Assembly: GCF_041296385.1 (NCBI RefSeq)
Contig: NW_027184085.1
Coordinates: 52,357,109-52,421,108, forward strand
DNA length: 64,000 nt
From: Aphelocoma coerulescens
Taxonomy: Eukaryota > Chordata > Aves > Passeriformes > Corvidae
Reading direction: 5' to 3'
Of this stretch, positions 24,676-37,974 are shown one piece after another; positions within the stretch are counted from its first letter, which is position 1, and each line of letters opens with the position of its first letter. The position numbers were made by a program, and so were the translations under genes. The notes beneath the pieces are model-generated. The model was not told the DNA's origin. It worked only from the letters and a program-made list of their open reading frames with translations, and ran no database searches.

Positions 24676-24949
24676 TCTCCTCTCCTCTCCTCTCCTCTCC
24701 TCTCCTCTCCTCTCCTCTCCTCTCCTCTCCTCTCCTCTCCTCTCCTCTCCTCTCCTCTCCTCTCCTCTCCTCTCCTCTCCTCTCCTCTCCTCTCCTCTCC
24801 TCTCCTCTCCTCTCCTCTCCTCTCCTCTCCTCTCCTCTCCTCTCCTCTCCTCTCCTCTCCTCTCCTCTCCTCTCCTCTCCTCTCCTCTCCTCTCCTCTCC
24901 TCTCCTCTCCTCTCCTCTCCTCTCCTCTCCTCTCCTCTCCTCTCCTCTC
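24676..24949. repeat. (TCTCC)n / (GGAGA)n microsatellite
   Basis: An essentially perfect pentanucleotide tract of about 55 units, pure pyrimidine on the plus strand, preceded by T/C-rich sequence from about 24640 and followed by T/C-rich sequence to about 24978. The long open frames across it on both strands are a by-product of the repeat and are not genes. Confidence 0.98.
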
Positions 24950-25245
24950 TCCTCTTTCTTTTCCTTTTCCTTTATTTTATTGTTACTAGTAAATGAACAG
25001 AATAGCAATATTTACAAATGCAGATGGCAGCTATTTTCCATGAGCATAAGAGTTAATATTAGTAGCAGTAGGCCTCAGACATAGTCACTGTTTTTGTACA
25101 ACTCCAAACAGAGAGTAAGCCTTGAAATCTGGTTGTCTTGTTAAGCAGGTTCTATTAAGAAACTGTAAAACAATTTGCATTACTTAATCTTTTAGATCCA
25201 GGTGAGATTGTGAACAATTATATCCATTTACTGTGGGTGCATAAT

Positions 25246-25811
25246 TGTCCTGGGTTGCAGTGTATTCTATTACCATCCTCATGAGCTGTGGAAATCAGGT
25301 GGGGCAGTGTTTCCTTGCCTCCTCCCCCCAGACTATCTTGCTGTTAATGGCCCATCATTGTCCTGCTGCATGACTCAGAGATAACTCCCTCCGGACTATC
25401 TTCTGTTAATGAGCCTAATCAACACTTGGCCTCATGACTCATTACCCCATTGTGAGATGCTCCACCCAGAGGGAGGAACCAAGCATCCCATCGTGGATAT
25501 AATCTGAGATGCTGAACACCAGAGACAACCTTTTCACTGGATTTCCAGAGGACAGGAGCTACACAGCCACCACTGGACCTTCTGAGGAAGAGCAGGCCCT
25601 TTTCTACAGGATCACCACTTCAGGAGGACTGCAGCCACCATTCTACCAGACTGCTACCACCACCCTGATTAACAGGGTGTCTGGTTGTATCCTGACTCTG
25701 TCAGTTTAACCCAGTGTTTTCTGCCTTTATTTTTTCCCCCTCCTTTTATTTCCCTATTAAATTGTTATTCTGACTTGGTGCCTGCCACTAGTTTGTTTTC
25801 AAGCTGGTACA
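25246..25811 (+). mobile_element. Solo LTR, ERVL type
   Basis: 566 bp beginning TGTCCTGGG and ending CTGGTACA, flanked by the 5-bp direct repeat ataat (25241-25245 and 25812-25816). Five-base duplications are typical of ERVL. Inside are a TATA-like ggatataatc near 25495 and, near the end, a T-rich stretch with ttattt/attaaattg acting as the polyadenylation region, followed by a short U5. No internal sequence remains. The single open frame of 66 codons across it is a chance frame. Confidence 0.9.
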
Positions 25812-25816
25812 ATAAT

Positions 25817-26960
25817 ATAACAAGAAGTCTGATGCATTCGATTAAGAGTCAAGCAGGTCAATATACCTTTTCTGTCACAAACAAAATATTAAAAAAATAG
25901 CTAAACAACTTACATAGCACATGAGGAAAACAGTTGATTGTTCTGGAAAAAATATTGTTTCATTATGTGGTAGCCTGAGACACAAAAGAACCTCAGGAAA
26001 TCCCCTTTCAGGATTAAAGCACGGAGAATTCAGCCATAGCTTAGGCTGTAAGTTTACAAGGAAACGAGGGAAATTCAGTGTAAATTCTTCACCCCATGGG
26101 CTAATATCCAACTAACATGTGACAGGTTTGCACTGACAAACTTCACAACACTTTTCCTTTTACTACTTTTTCAATCACAGATGCATTTTATCAGCTTCAT
26201 TTCCAGTGAAAATAAGGTTTTGAGAGGAACAAGTACACAATAAAATATAGATACAAACAGTGTTTCTGAGGGGGAGGTACAGTATTTAAATAACGAGTCC
26301 CTAACACCTTTTGAAAGCTGTGCCCATTGAATACTGTATCCATCTGGAAACACAAGGTTTTCTTAACTTAGTAGGCAGAATCAGGTAAAAGGAGAAACAT
26401 AAAAAGAGGTAAATATAAATTTTGAAATAAATATTTCTGAAATTTGTCATGCTTCAGGCATAAAATGAAGAAATAAGTTGAATCCAGGGAAAGTAAAGCA
26501 CAAAACTATTTTATGGTCAAAATATACAAGACAATACTTTTCCAAATAATTCCAATTTGTGATTTCTGAAAATTAGCAGCTTAGACCTACAAATGACAAC
26601 CAGCACAAGTATAAAGAACTTCTCTCTTTTTGTTCTTTACCACTTGCTTTTAGAGAAAACAAGGGGAACTAAAATACAATGAAGTATTACATGTAGAAAA
26701 ATGAGTCTTCTTCATTAGGTGAAAATTGATACCAAGTCTGAAACAGTGAAAATAATATCATGACAGTTAAATGATAAATAGAAAGGTAACCAGCTGGTAA
26801 AACACTAAACTGTGATTTTATGAGCTGTGAATTTGATCCACAGGCAGTTTAAATAAATAATCTTTGAAATAAAATACATGTTTCTTAATTCAAAAGCACA
26901 TAGAAACATTCTTACTTGTTTTACTTATTCTACTCAACACACAATCAGAACGTGCATCAT
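25817..26960. other. No gene recognised
   Basis: AT-rich single-copy DNA without a recognisable exon or repeat boundary. Confidence 0.45.
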
Positions 26961-27162
26961 ATTTAGGAAGATGCTCTTCACAGAAAGGATGACTAGGTAT
27001 TGGCTCCCCAAGGAGGTGGTGGAGTCACTGTCCCTGGAAGTGTTTAAGGAGGTACTGGATGTTGCACTAAGTGCCCCAGTATTATTGATGTGATGGAGTT
27101 CAGTCATAATCTGGACTGAAGGTCTTTTCCAACCTAACTGATTCTGTAATTCTGTGAGATTC
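26961..27162 (+). mobile_element. CR1 LINE 3' tail
   Basis: A short 5'-truncated tail with the landmarks aggaggtggtggagtcactg, ctggaagtgtttaaggaggt and the end tccaacctaactgattctgt followed by attctgtg. Confidence 0.87.
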
Positions 27163-28807
27163 AATTCTCATTTAAGATACATCCCAAGATAGACCAACAA
27201 GCGCATCAGCATTTTCAGAATTGGAGACCAAAGAACAGGAAAATACAATTTTTCAGAGAAGGAGGTGAAACATGGCTGAAGGAGTACTGGTTCCTACTTT
27301 ATAGACTTCATTTAGTTTTATAATTCTCCTATTAATAAGGTGCACATTCGGGTTAAAGTAACTGAAATGTTTAGAAATTATGGTGAAAGCTGGGAGACCA
27401 CAAAAGAAGTTTCAATAAACCTGGAAGTTCATGACTTTATATTTGAGATAGAGCAGACTGCTGCGAAATTCTATTGTACCAATTTTGTGTTCCAAGTTTT
27501 AAAAATTTATTACACTACTAAATGTCATAAATTTGTCAATATAACTTTAAATAATATTTGAGTAGTACAGCTACCTTCAAGAAAAAACAATGCTTTTGAG
27601 ACTAACAACTACTGTGCACTGCAGATCAATATTTGTTGATGGCCAGCAAGTCTAAAGAGAAACATGTCAGATGGTAATTGACTTGAAATGTGATCTCTGA
27701 CATTGTCAAGGTAAAGGACTACTGCCGTGGCAATGGGCTTCCCTCACTCTTCCATTAATATCCACCTCTCTATTCCTTTCTGTGCTACAGTTTCCTCATT
27801 TTCTCCGTCCACCTTCCATGTATACGTATCTACTTGCTTTTTACATGTTCATCTGCGAAGAACACTAGGAAAGAAATAAATGTGATAGAGGTGAAAAATT
27901 CATTGCCCCTGATCTATAACAGTCACCTGCTATGAATAGTGTTTGATTTACCTGAGTCTTGAACAGGTCTTCTTTGTAAATACTGTAAGCAATTATTTTT
28001 AGTGCAAAAACTGACAAAGTGGACCTGCAACTCTTGTTCATAAATACAATTGATCATCCACTTCAAAATTATAAGAAAGTGAAGAACAGTAAATTCAAAA
28101 GTTATATATAAAAAAACCCAACAACTGTTTTCACACTGTACCCAGTTCTGATTCAAACTTTTCTGCAACAGAATGGCTTTGAGGTGAAAAAAATTCCAAA
28201 TAAGGATTTATATGTCCAATAAGATAAGTAACCAGAATGGAAGTTAATGAAGGAAAAAATCTCTCTGCTTTCCACTAATAGATCTGGAAATGACCACTGT
28301 CAGAGACAAGTAAATTCTGAATTACATGATATGGCTCATTACTTAAATCTCTTACTATTCTCTGAACTGCCATAAAGGGACAAGTACTCTGTCAGCAGGT
28401 TGTCATCTCTATTACTGCCGGACTGTGTATGCTTCCTGTAAAATGCTAGCAGGATCTGGAATGCCATGACACTTGTAGACTTGAGTGATTCTTAATGACA
28501 ATATTTAGAAACCAGAAATGGTGTTAAAAGTGTTAGAACAATAAAGACCTTCTAGATGCATTGTAGAGGCCAGGAAATATCCTGCCTGAAATTATAAAAC
28601 CAACTTGTAGCCATCATGCTACAACCTGCCCTATTTGACTCTTGTTAGAAATGCTGATAACTTGATAGCAAGCCTGGAAGCTGATGAAGCTGATACTTGT
28701 TATCAGTGCACAGAATGTCACACACTGAGGCATCTATCTGGGATATAGGAAACTCATTACCCACTTCTGCTATCCAGAGTATGTATTGGACCCAATTTTC
28801 CCAGTCC

Positions 28808-28841
28808 TTTGCATGTGTGGTTTCACAACCACACATGCAAA
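28808..28841. repeat. Perfect 15-bp inverted repeat with 4-base loop
   Basis: The left arm TTTGCATGTGTGGTT (28808-28822) and the right arm AACCACACATGCAAA (28827-28841) are exact reverse complements separated by TCAC. There is no T-run suggesting a Pol III terminator directly at the arm, though aattttt follows. No function is assigned. Confidence 0.9.
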
Positions 28842-31800
28842 ATTTTTCAGACATGCAATATTCCTGTTTTTCTGTTCGCTGTTTGACCGAATGGTTAATT
28901 TTATTTTCCAGGTCAATGGGTGATATTAAGCAAAGATGATCCAAAGACTGTTCCAAGATCAAGTGGACTCCTGAATTTGAACCCTAAACTCCTTTATTTC
29001 ATTAGGCCCCAAGATATGATCAAGGGAGGAGGAATTTTTTTCCTCTTTTTAAAATTTCTTATAATTCAGAAAATTCTCTTCATGGTACATATTTCAATCC
29101 TATCTTCCACCAGATAGGTCTTTTAATTTATATAAAACCATGGTCTCTACTACCAAGGCATTTTGCTTTTTTATCTTGATGTTTATTATGCAATATTTTT
29201 GAGGGAGGAGGCTGCTGCTTTATTTCTTTTTCCTTCTCTGTTTTTAAGTGTTTGGATTTTTGGTCTCCAAATGACAACACAACTTCAGCGTAAATTTTAA
29301 ATATGTTAGAAATAATCAAATTTTAGTGTTTATTTAATGCAAAATCTGACTTTGCATCATAGAATAGCAGGGTTAGTTTCTGCTTTCCCTAGCAGTCCAA
29401 TGAGAAAGTAATTCATACAAATTGTTTACTGTTTAAAACTTTTGAATAAAACATACTAACCTGGTCATACTAAGTGGCAGATAGAAATGTCACCACTGTT
29501 TGCCTTGGACAAATAATCCATGTACTTTATGTATAATTCATCTGATCTTTAAGAATGTTTAACAATATTGAATTTAGATAAATTTCAATACTATGGTGCA
29601 TCAAACCCCTTTATCAATTTACATCTGCACCTCATCAATTTAAGTCTGTGTCTATATCACTCTAGCTCCATGTTAACCCTCACAGGTTTGGAGGTTGTTT
29701 TTATTTTATAGCAGAGAGACACTGACATTACCCAAATTGCACCATTCTGTATCCTCCTTGTGGCTTTCTTGCTACCATTCTGAATTTGAGAACCCGCAAC
29801 AAACTAAATCTGTACATCCAGCACAGTGGCATTAGCTGCAGGGAAACCTATCTAGTACTACTTTGTCTCAGAGCCCTCAGATTTTGAAAAGGGATTGAAA
29901 CACCAGTACAGAAAAGATTTAAATCCCCTGGCCAAAATAAGATTCCAATCCCTTCCTAAAACTTCCTGCACATCAAACTTGAAAAAGAACAAATCTGAAA
30001 ACAAAGTCTCTTGAGTTGCAGGGAGAGGGAAAGATGTTCCATAGTAAAATTCACATATGCACACAGATATATATGCACACTGATGTGTGCAGAGTCCTGC
30101 CGGCACTCCTCAGCCTCAGGGAGGAAAGCACATGGGCCTGGTAGCTTTTAAGATATCATTTTTGTGAAAGGTACGAGCCCTCTACTTTCCGTTTTACATC
30201 AACCCAGAGCCAACACTTAGAGGACTCTGATATGGCAGGATCAGAACCTAAGAGTTGTGCATGGACATTTGTAAAATAGAGTGGTTTTTTTTTCCTTGAG
30301 ACACCTGGTTGCTCTTAAGAGGCTTATGTATCCTTTTTTTATGTACCAAAAGCAGTTAATCATAAATAGGTTATCTTTTTTCCAGTGCTTAACAAGTTTG
30401 CATGATGAATATAGCAATCCACAGGCATGCACAGGCATGGAGAGAAGCTGGCAAGTGGGACAGAATCTCTGTTGTGGTAAACAAAGTTTGTTCTAAAATA
30501 ATTTTTCCCCAAATAGCTTTTGAACTTGACAAAACCTTGCAACCTCACTGTGTTTCTATTTCCCTGATGCCATAACCAAAGAAACAAAAGAAGGCAAATC
30601 TGCAAAGAAGCACTGCCCAGTGTCTTCAGATATTTTTATTGTTGTTTCCTCGATGGAGAAAATAAAGTCCAAATGAACATATTGAAAGGGTTATACTTCC
30701 AGGTATGAGCCTTTTAGACAACAGGAACCTGGCATATGAATTAAGCTTACCACCAAACTTTTCAAAGAAGCATGAATTATGTTCTATTTTACTAAAATGG
30801 GTTCTGCTTCTATGTAAAAAAAAAAGAAAGAAACAAAAAAAGATAAACCTTTACTGTTTTGGGGTTTTATTTTCCCCACTTACACACAAAAAGATTACTG
30901 GCTTCTTTCTGTGAAGCTTGACTTAGGTTTGACACTAATTTCATCTAGAAGTAGCTCTGCACCAGAAAATGTCAATAGTCCTTCAAGTCTCCCAGAGTTG
31001 ATAGCCCACTTTTTGAAACACTTTTCCTCACTATTATTATTACATATATGCCAGTACCAGCAGATGAGCAGAAATTGAAGGTTACAAGTACACATGAAGA
31101 AGCAGTATCAATATTTACTATCATCACCGAAGGAAAACAAAGAAACAAATAAAAATATAAAAAATCCAGTTTTCTTTAAATGAAACCTTATCAAACTATT
31201 TAAGAAAGTGTTGCAAACTGTGTAACAGTGACAAGGAGGGAGAGAGAATAGCAAGGATTATTCTCATATGTCTCTTCCCTGAACTTTTGTTTCAATCTTC
31301 CATCTAGGAATAAACTCACCTGAATTTGAAACACATATATGAGCTGTTGAAAGATTTCTCACACTTCTATTTTGACATATTTAAGAATATCAAACAGTAA
31401 GAAGAGCAGTGGCAGTTATAATTGGAAATCAAGATCCTTGGTGTATCAAGGACTTCTGAATTATATGTATTCCTTAATGCAAACTGGACAGCCAAATAAT
31501 CCAGCTTGGTTCTGAAAGCCTTAAATATATAAAGATCAGCAAGATTTCATTTCCCTCTTCCTCTTTCAAAACTTTGTTTTGATTTGCAGCCAGGGTACAT
31601 GGAGGCTGCCAGCAATCCTAATACCTCTGAATTATGGTGCTGGTATTTGCTGATCTGGACAAACTCAAAACCAGAAGGTGAAGGTGAAGGAGAGAGAGTG
31701 TTTCTGCATATAAATTTAGATGTGACTGCAAGTCTGTTTGGGTCATCTGCAGGCATATAAACAGAGATGGGAAATGATTCCTACACTTCACACAAAATCT

Positions 31801-34800
31801 GATGCTGAGTGATCTTGGATTTCCACCTCCCCTAGAGTAACAAGGTCAGCTTAGTGCATGGGGTAAAAAACCATTTATGTTATTAAAACCCTCTTCTCTT
31901 ATTTAATAGTTATGGAAGTAAATTAACACATGTAAAGAGCCTTTAAAATTTTTAATTAAAGGCTCTCAACATTAATTCCAGAACAAAAATGAATTATTCC
32001 AGTTGAGATCATCTTACCCGTCTGAATACAAGCATACTAAATAATGTAAATCTGAGCTGAGTGAACCATTATTCTTTCTCACTTAGCAGTCACATCCAAG
32101 TTAAAAGATAAAGAAATACTCAAAAATGCAGCAAACTCTGTAACAATAGTTGTCTTTATTGTACAATAGACAACTAAGATTCAGAAAACTAAATCAGAGA
32201 GCTTTATTACTTTTATTTTTTTCACATTAATTCCTATGTCTTTCCTATCATAAACTACCTCACCTGCTGGACTACTTTATTTTTGTCAATGGTAACACAC
32301 TTTTCCACAGCAGATCAATAGCAGATAAAGAAGGTCACTGTATTATAAAATCCTAAAACAATTCAGAAGATATTTTTAGATGGGATGGTTTTCCTTTATA
32401 AAGAGATCACATTATGGTTCTCTGTCAGGAGAAATCTCAGACATTCAACAGCTTTCCTTTAGCAATTTAGCAGGGACAGCAAACAATATGAGTGACAATG
32501 TGTTAATAAATTTTGATTGGGACCTCAAAATGTAATTATTGTTCCTTGAAATTAGAGTGACATTCTTACATTAGTTACAATTATGTTACTTTCAAAAAAA
32601 AAAAGATTTTTTTAAAATTGATTTTTAATTGTTTTGATATTAAGTTCTTCCTGATAATATACTGTAATCACTGCATCCTTGAAAATTTGGTCTGCCTCTA
32701 CAGAAGCATCCCATAAAACTTGTACTTATAGAAACTTGGCCTTTATAATATTAATAACAAAAGTAATCATGGGTGTCTGAATCAAATTTAATAATTGGAA
32801 AATACTAACTCGAGTACAATTAAGTTTTCACTATAAGTTTTAGAAACGGCTGTGAAGTAGAACTTAGTATTTCAGTTTGCATCTTGAAATTTTTATTGAA
32901 ACTTCTGCTAGGGCTGGCAAAAACATATCTGAAAGTGGAAGACTTATTTTCTAAGTGCAGTGTACAATATATGTGCGTCTATAGTTAGCAATATATACCC
33001 ATACAGTGCAAGGAATAACTAAGGTTTCTGTGTTCTCAGAAAATAATGCTGCATTGAATTAAAGAAAATAACCTTCTTCTAGAGATTATTACTCATAACA
33101 CTTTTTTACCTTTACCATCTGCACCAGTACTAATCACAGAGCTATGCATACCCAGATAAGAATGTACTTTCCGGGCCATGGTAGAAAGTAAAACTATTAC
33201 ATTGTGCTTTTCTTTTTTTTCTTTTTTTTTGACTTCTTTGTCTCATTCGCATTACTCAGCAGTTTGCTTGGATAAAAGCACAAACAGATTAGTAAGAATT
33301 CCCCTCAAGAAATTAATGAGAAAGGCACAAAGAGAAACCAGAAGAGAATAATTATATTTCTGCATTCATCTTTTCAGACAGAACAACTCAGGACCCCAAA
33401 ATTCTCTAGTCTGTGAGGGTGGATATGAGCAATTAATCTGAGGAAAATCACCTTGTTTTCTCTTTCTCCTGCAGTTGGAAATTTGTATGGAAAATCACTG
33501 CCCTAGGCATCAGTGAAAAGGAGAAAGAGGACTTGCAATATTTCAAACATGTATCAAAGAACAATTTCAGAAATGAGTGCTAAGTTTTGAGTCTGATGCA
33601 GAGGTGGAGGGCCTTCAGCTAAGGCCATGCTTTGTGTCACAAGCATCCTGGAAAACTGAAAAAATCCTACCGAACGAACTGTGGCCAACTGTTCATATGT
33701 AGAGTTTATTTAAAAAGTAGAGAAATTTTTACTGAGAGGCAAATCCATTTTTGTTACTCATGTAAATATTGTCTTTTTCTCCAAGGATTGCCCAGCTTTT
33801 GAGCCTATTACCCAAAAGCCTATGTTTGGACATTCTTGGCAACATTTAGCTTTTCATCTCAAGGCATTATCAAAATACTAAACCTAGTTTCTCAGTATGA
33901 GAGGGGAACAGGTCAGGGAAAACTGTTGCCCTTTACTAGGTGAAATCATAACTCAAAATTCCTCACTGCCATTGTGTGATTCTCAGTCAGATTAATTTTT
34001 AATTCTTTAATTTTGTAAAGGGCAAATTTTAAAAGTATTTTTTCCATCTTCTACAATGCATAAAATTTAAAAAATGCTGTGATCATCAATCAAACAGCAA
34101 TAATTACACAAGTGTATGACTTCTGCTCTTGGCTCAAATTCAAATAGTTCAGTGCTGGATAAGTAATGATTGTATAAGGAATGGCTGATAAGTACTTTTT
34201 CAGTAGCTCATTAAAATAGCAATAGTCATGATATATTCATTTTTTAAAAAGCCATATCACTCACATTTAAAAGCATATATTTATGCAATATATATTTTAC
34301 ACACCCCCCAATACAACAAGAAAACAAATGTACCGACGTGTCTTACACCTTTTTAACACACATAACGTATGTTTTTAACATATGTCATTAAAAAGAGTCA
34401 TTGAAGTTATTTCAAATCAACATAAATATAACTGCAGAGTTTGGGCATGGGGTTTTAAAAAAGAGAATGGTTTCTGATTCATCTCCTCATATTAACTCTG
34501 AAAAAATTCACAGCACCAGCAGAAGAGTGAGGGGCAGCCTATTATTAGCCCAGCTGTAGCTGCCCCTGTGAGGAACAAATACTTTATCCCGGTTTTGCCA
34601 GGGACTTCCTCAGAGCACTAGGAAGCTATGAATCATGCTGTCCAAAAACATCGTTTTGGCCTTCCATGGTATTTCTTTCCTTTTGTTTGCTTCTCAAGTG
34701 TTGCAGTCCTTCTCAAATTTTAGTGTTTCAGACCCTTGTTGCCTGTCATGCTGCAAGCCACCCTGTCCCAGAAAACTATAGATTGTTCCAGCTAAATTTG

Positions 34801-37800
34801 GTTACAGTATCTAATATAAAAATACACCCAGGGAAAGAAATGTCATTTACAGAGGGTACTTCTTTATCTCCTTCATAAAGAAGCCCTAATAATTACACAC
34901 ACACACACACTCACTCTTACAGCTGGTCATCCTTCAACTATTCTATAGTGATTTTACCATCAATAAGCACACAAACATAATTAAGTGTCTGCATTCCTTC
35001 AGTTATAAGGAAAAATGAGAAGTTCTCTTGTCAGTCCATTGAGGACTTACAGGGGAATTTCTAAATCCTCTGTGCTATGTTAGTTCTGTGTTTTAAAGTT
35101 CAAAGAACTCAAAAAATTTAACAACCTGACATAAAGGAGCCGTCAAGAACAAAGAACATTGAAAGCCCAAACAAACCAAATCAGAAAGTTATTTAAGAGA
35201 ACTCTAAATAGGCTTAAAATAATTTCTTACATCTCTCCACATTGATTACACAGTTGGCCCTTCACATGTCACTTTCACAAGCCGGCAAACAGATTCTACA
35301 CAGCAAAGGTTACCTACAAAATTTATTAAAGATCAACTTGAACATTATTTTCAAGACTGATATGTTAAAGATCTATGCTTTCATCCTTAAAATAATTTAC
35401 TATTTCATTTCCTTTATAATTTATGACACTGTTTTCGTAACACTTAATTATAATCATCTGTGTAGAAAAACGTACTAGATTAGCCTTTTATAAGAATTTT
35501 AGCTGACATGGGGACCCAGATTTTTTAAACAAAGTTGCATCAGAAATTTTAAGCTGTAGGAAGAAAGGAAAGTCTTAGCGGGAGTTTAACTCTTCAGATA
35601 GTTTCAGAAAATAATAATAAAACATTGAGATATTTGTTAATAAAGAAATTTTTTCTAAATCAATTGACACCATTTTTCAAAGAATAGGATTTTTTTTCTT
35701 TATTTTAAAATAACTCTGGTGTGCTATTCTACACACAGGTAAATAAACAGGCTCCCTAAAATCAATTTTAGTGTATTGGAAAGGGTCTACATTTGGACAT
35801 TTATGTAATAAAATCAATTTGGTTTAGACCAAAATAAAAAGTATTCTCACTAGCTTTATGTATCTTATCAGTGCTTAAGTCAGGGATCAAAACTCCATAT
35901 AGTTAGTAGAAAAAATAAGTGTCTTATCTTAAGGTGTTCTGATGAGCTGCCTTCAGAGAACTCTGTGAAATGGATGTGTTCCTCATACTTGTTCCGCTGA
36001 ATGTTTTCATTTACAAGAGAAAAGACTGTCCACAGTCGACATGGGATGCTAAAGAATTTTGAATCCTTGGCATAAAGGATAAAAATTGACTAAGCATGGA
36101 GAGTGAAGTTTCTGTTTGGTTAATGGTTGTATTCCATACCACATCTTACTTTTAAGTCCTTCTGTGAGAGGCATCATACTTGCGCTTTTAGCTAGATGCT
36201 AAAAAATCTATTGATCCTCACACACAGGATACACTGATGTATCAGTTCAGTATTGGAAATCAGAAATCTTAGTGGGGTTTTTTTAATAGTGTATTTTTAT
36301 AAAATATGTTACTGGGGGGGGGAAATATAATGAAATCAATAAAAAACCCACAGAAATTTAATTTATTTAAGAATATGGTGAAAAGATGTGAAGCAAATTT
36401 AGTCAGTAGCTACAGTTCTAAAAGAAGTTATCTTTTTTGCGTTATGAGAGTTATAATGAGAAAGGAGAAACTTACAGATCCAATCTGATGGACTTTGTTT
36501 CACTCAAGTCAAGCTAAGCTAGCTGTAAAGTTTGAAAACTAGAATTTCAGGAAATTTCCTCAGTGCATCCTGAATTACTCATCTTGCCTTATCTATAACT
36601 TGTGGAAACAGGGCACTGGGGGAAATCTAATAGAGAGAAAAATCCTACCCTTAAAAATAAAAGTGTCTTTAATTTTTTCAAGTACAGAGACTTCTCTAAA
36701 TAAAAAGTAGTGAGGGGCATACAAACTAGACTAAACCTAAACAAATTGAATACTCACTAAGGCTTGCTTTTAGTCAAACTCCTTGGAAATAGCACAGCTA
36801 AGTGTTTCTGCCACTCTTTCCCACATCCATGGTAAGCATATTTTCTAAAGGAAATATTCATATCCTTCTACCTCCCTTTTGTGACCAATAGCTGAGTGAT
36901 AAATCCTCAGGTTCCTTTGTCCTCTGTAGTTTTTGAGACTGAAACTAGAACTGTTGCTCCCCACAAATACTTTAAATCGTCCATTCTAGTCCTTACTCTT
37001 TCCCCCAACCCAGTGCCTATAAAAACCAAAGAAATTGTCTTTTATTTTTCTTAAATAGCAATATAAAACTATTAATATCTTCAGTTCTCAATCCATAATT
37101 ATTCACAAGGCTGAGATTTTCTTGGATGACATTTTTAAAATTTCTATTTATAAAACTTATCTGCATGTTCTTTTATATTAAAAAGCCATCAAAGCACATA
37201 AAAATCGATACAGTACCAGCATTTTGCTGGTACCAGCATGTTTTCTGCAAAACAATACCTACATGTCCAATGATTTCTTATCTGCTGAAATGTGTTTATT
37301 ATATAATGCACACAGAAAGAAAAGGCACTCCTACCTCATAAAAGCTGTATAAACAGGCAAAAAAGATGTTGAAACTAAGTGGTAAATTTACCTGAGATTC
37401 TTACTTCTTGCCTTGAATCCATCATTGGTGAAAAAGAAAATTATGTTATTGTCACAGCGGAGAAAAAGCTGAGAGCTTGCTTTGATTGAAAACTTTATTT
37501 AATTTACCACCTTGTGAATTAATATTGTGCAGTTTGGTACTGAATCTTAACCCAAAAGCTGTACCATTCTTCAAATTCTCTTTGGGTCTGTATAGGTATT
37601 TTCTACTACCAGGCACTCTTCAAAAGTGTTGCTTACCGTTGAGAGACTACTTGAGGTCTGCACAGGAACACCAATATGCAAAAAATGTATAACAAAAAAA
37701 ACCTCACTCAATGAGCCCTAACTTTGATGTTTGACGGCTTATAAAGTACCAATAACCTTATTCCCTGAAATCAGAAGCTGGCCCTGTAAAAATAATGTTC

Positions 37801-37930
37801 TCCTCAAACTACTACATGATTAAGCAGTGCATTCTTTCCAGAATTGCCCTCTCAGTTTCTGCTGTCATTTAAAATGGCCACTGGCAAGGATTAAGATTTG
37901 AGTGAAAAATAAATACGTATCTATACAGAT

Positions 37931-37932
37931 AC

Positions 37933-37965
<33 letters not shown>

Positions 37966-37974
37966 TGTATATAT
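37931..37974. repeat. (AT)n(AC)n compound microsatellite
   Basis: An alternating AT tract runs directly into an alternating AC tract, then atgtatatat. A simple repeat. Confidence 0.9.

Noticed and set aside
24541..25008. 155-codon and 123-codon open frames on the two strands
   Set aside because: They are produced by the (TCTCC)n repeat; the repeat length is not a sign of coding.
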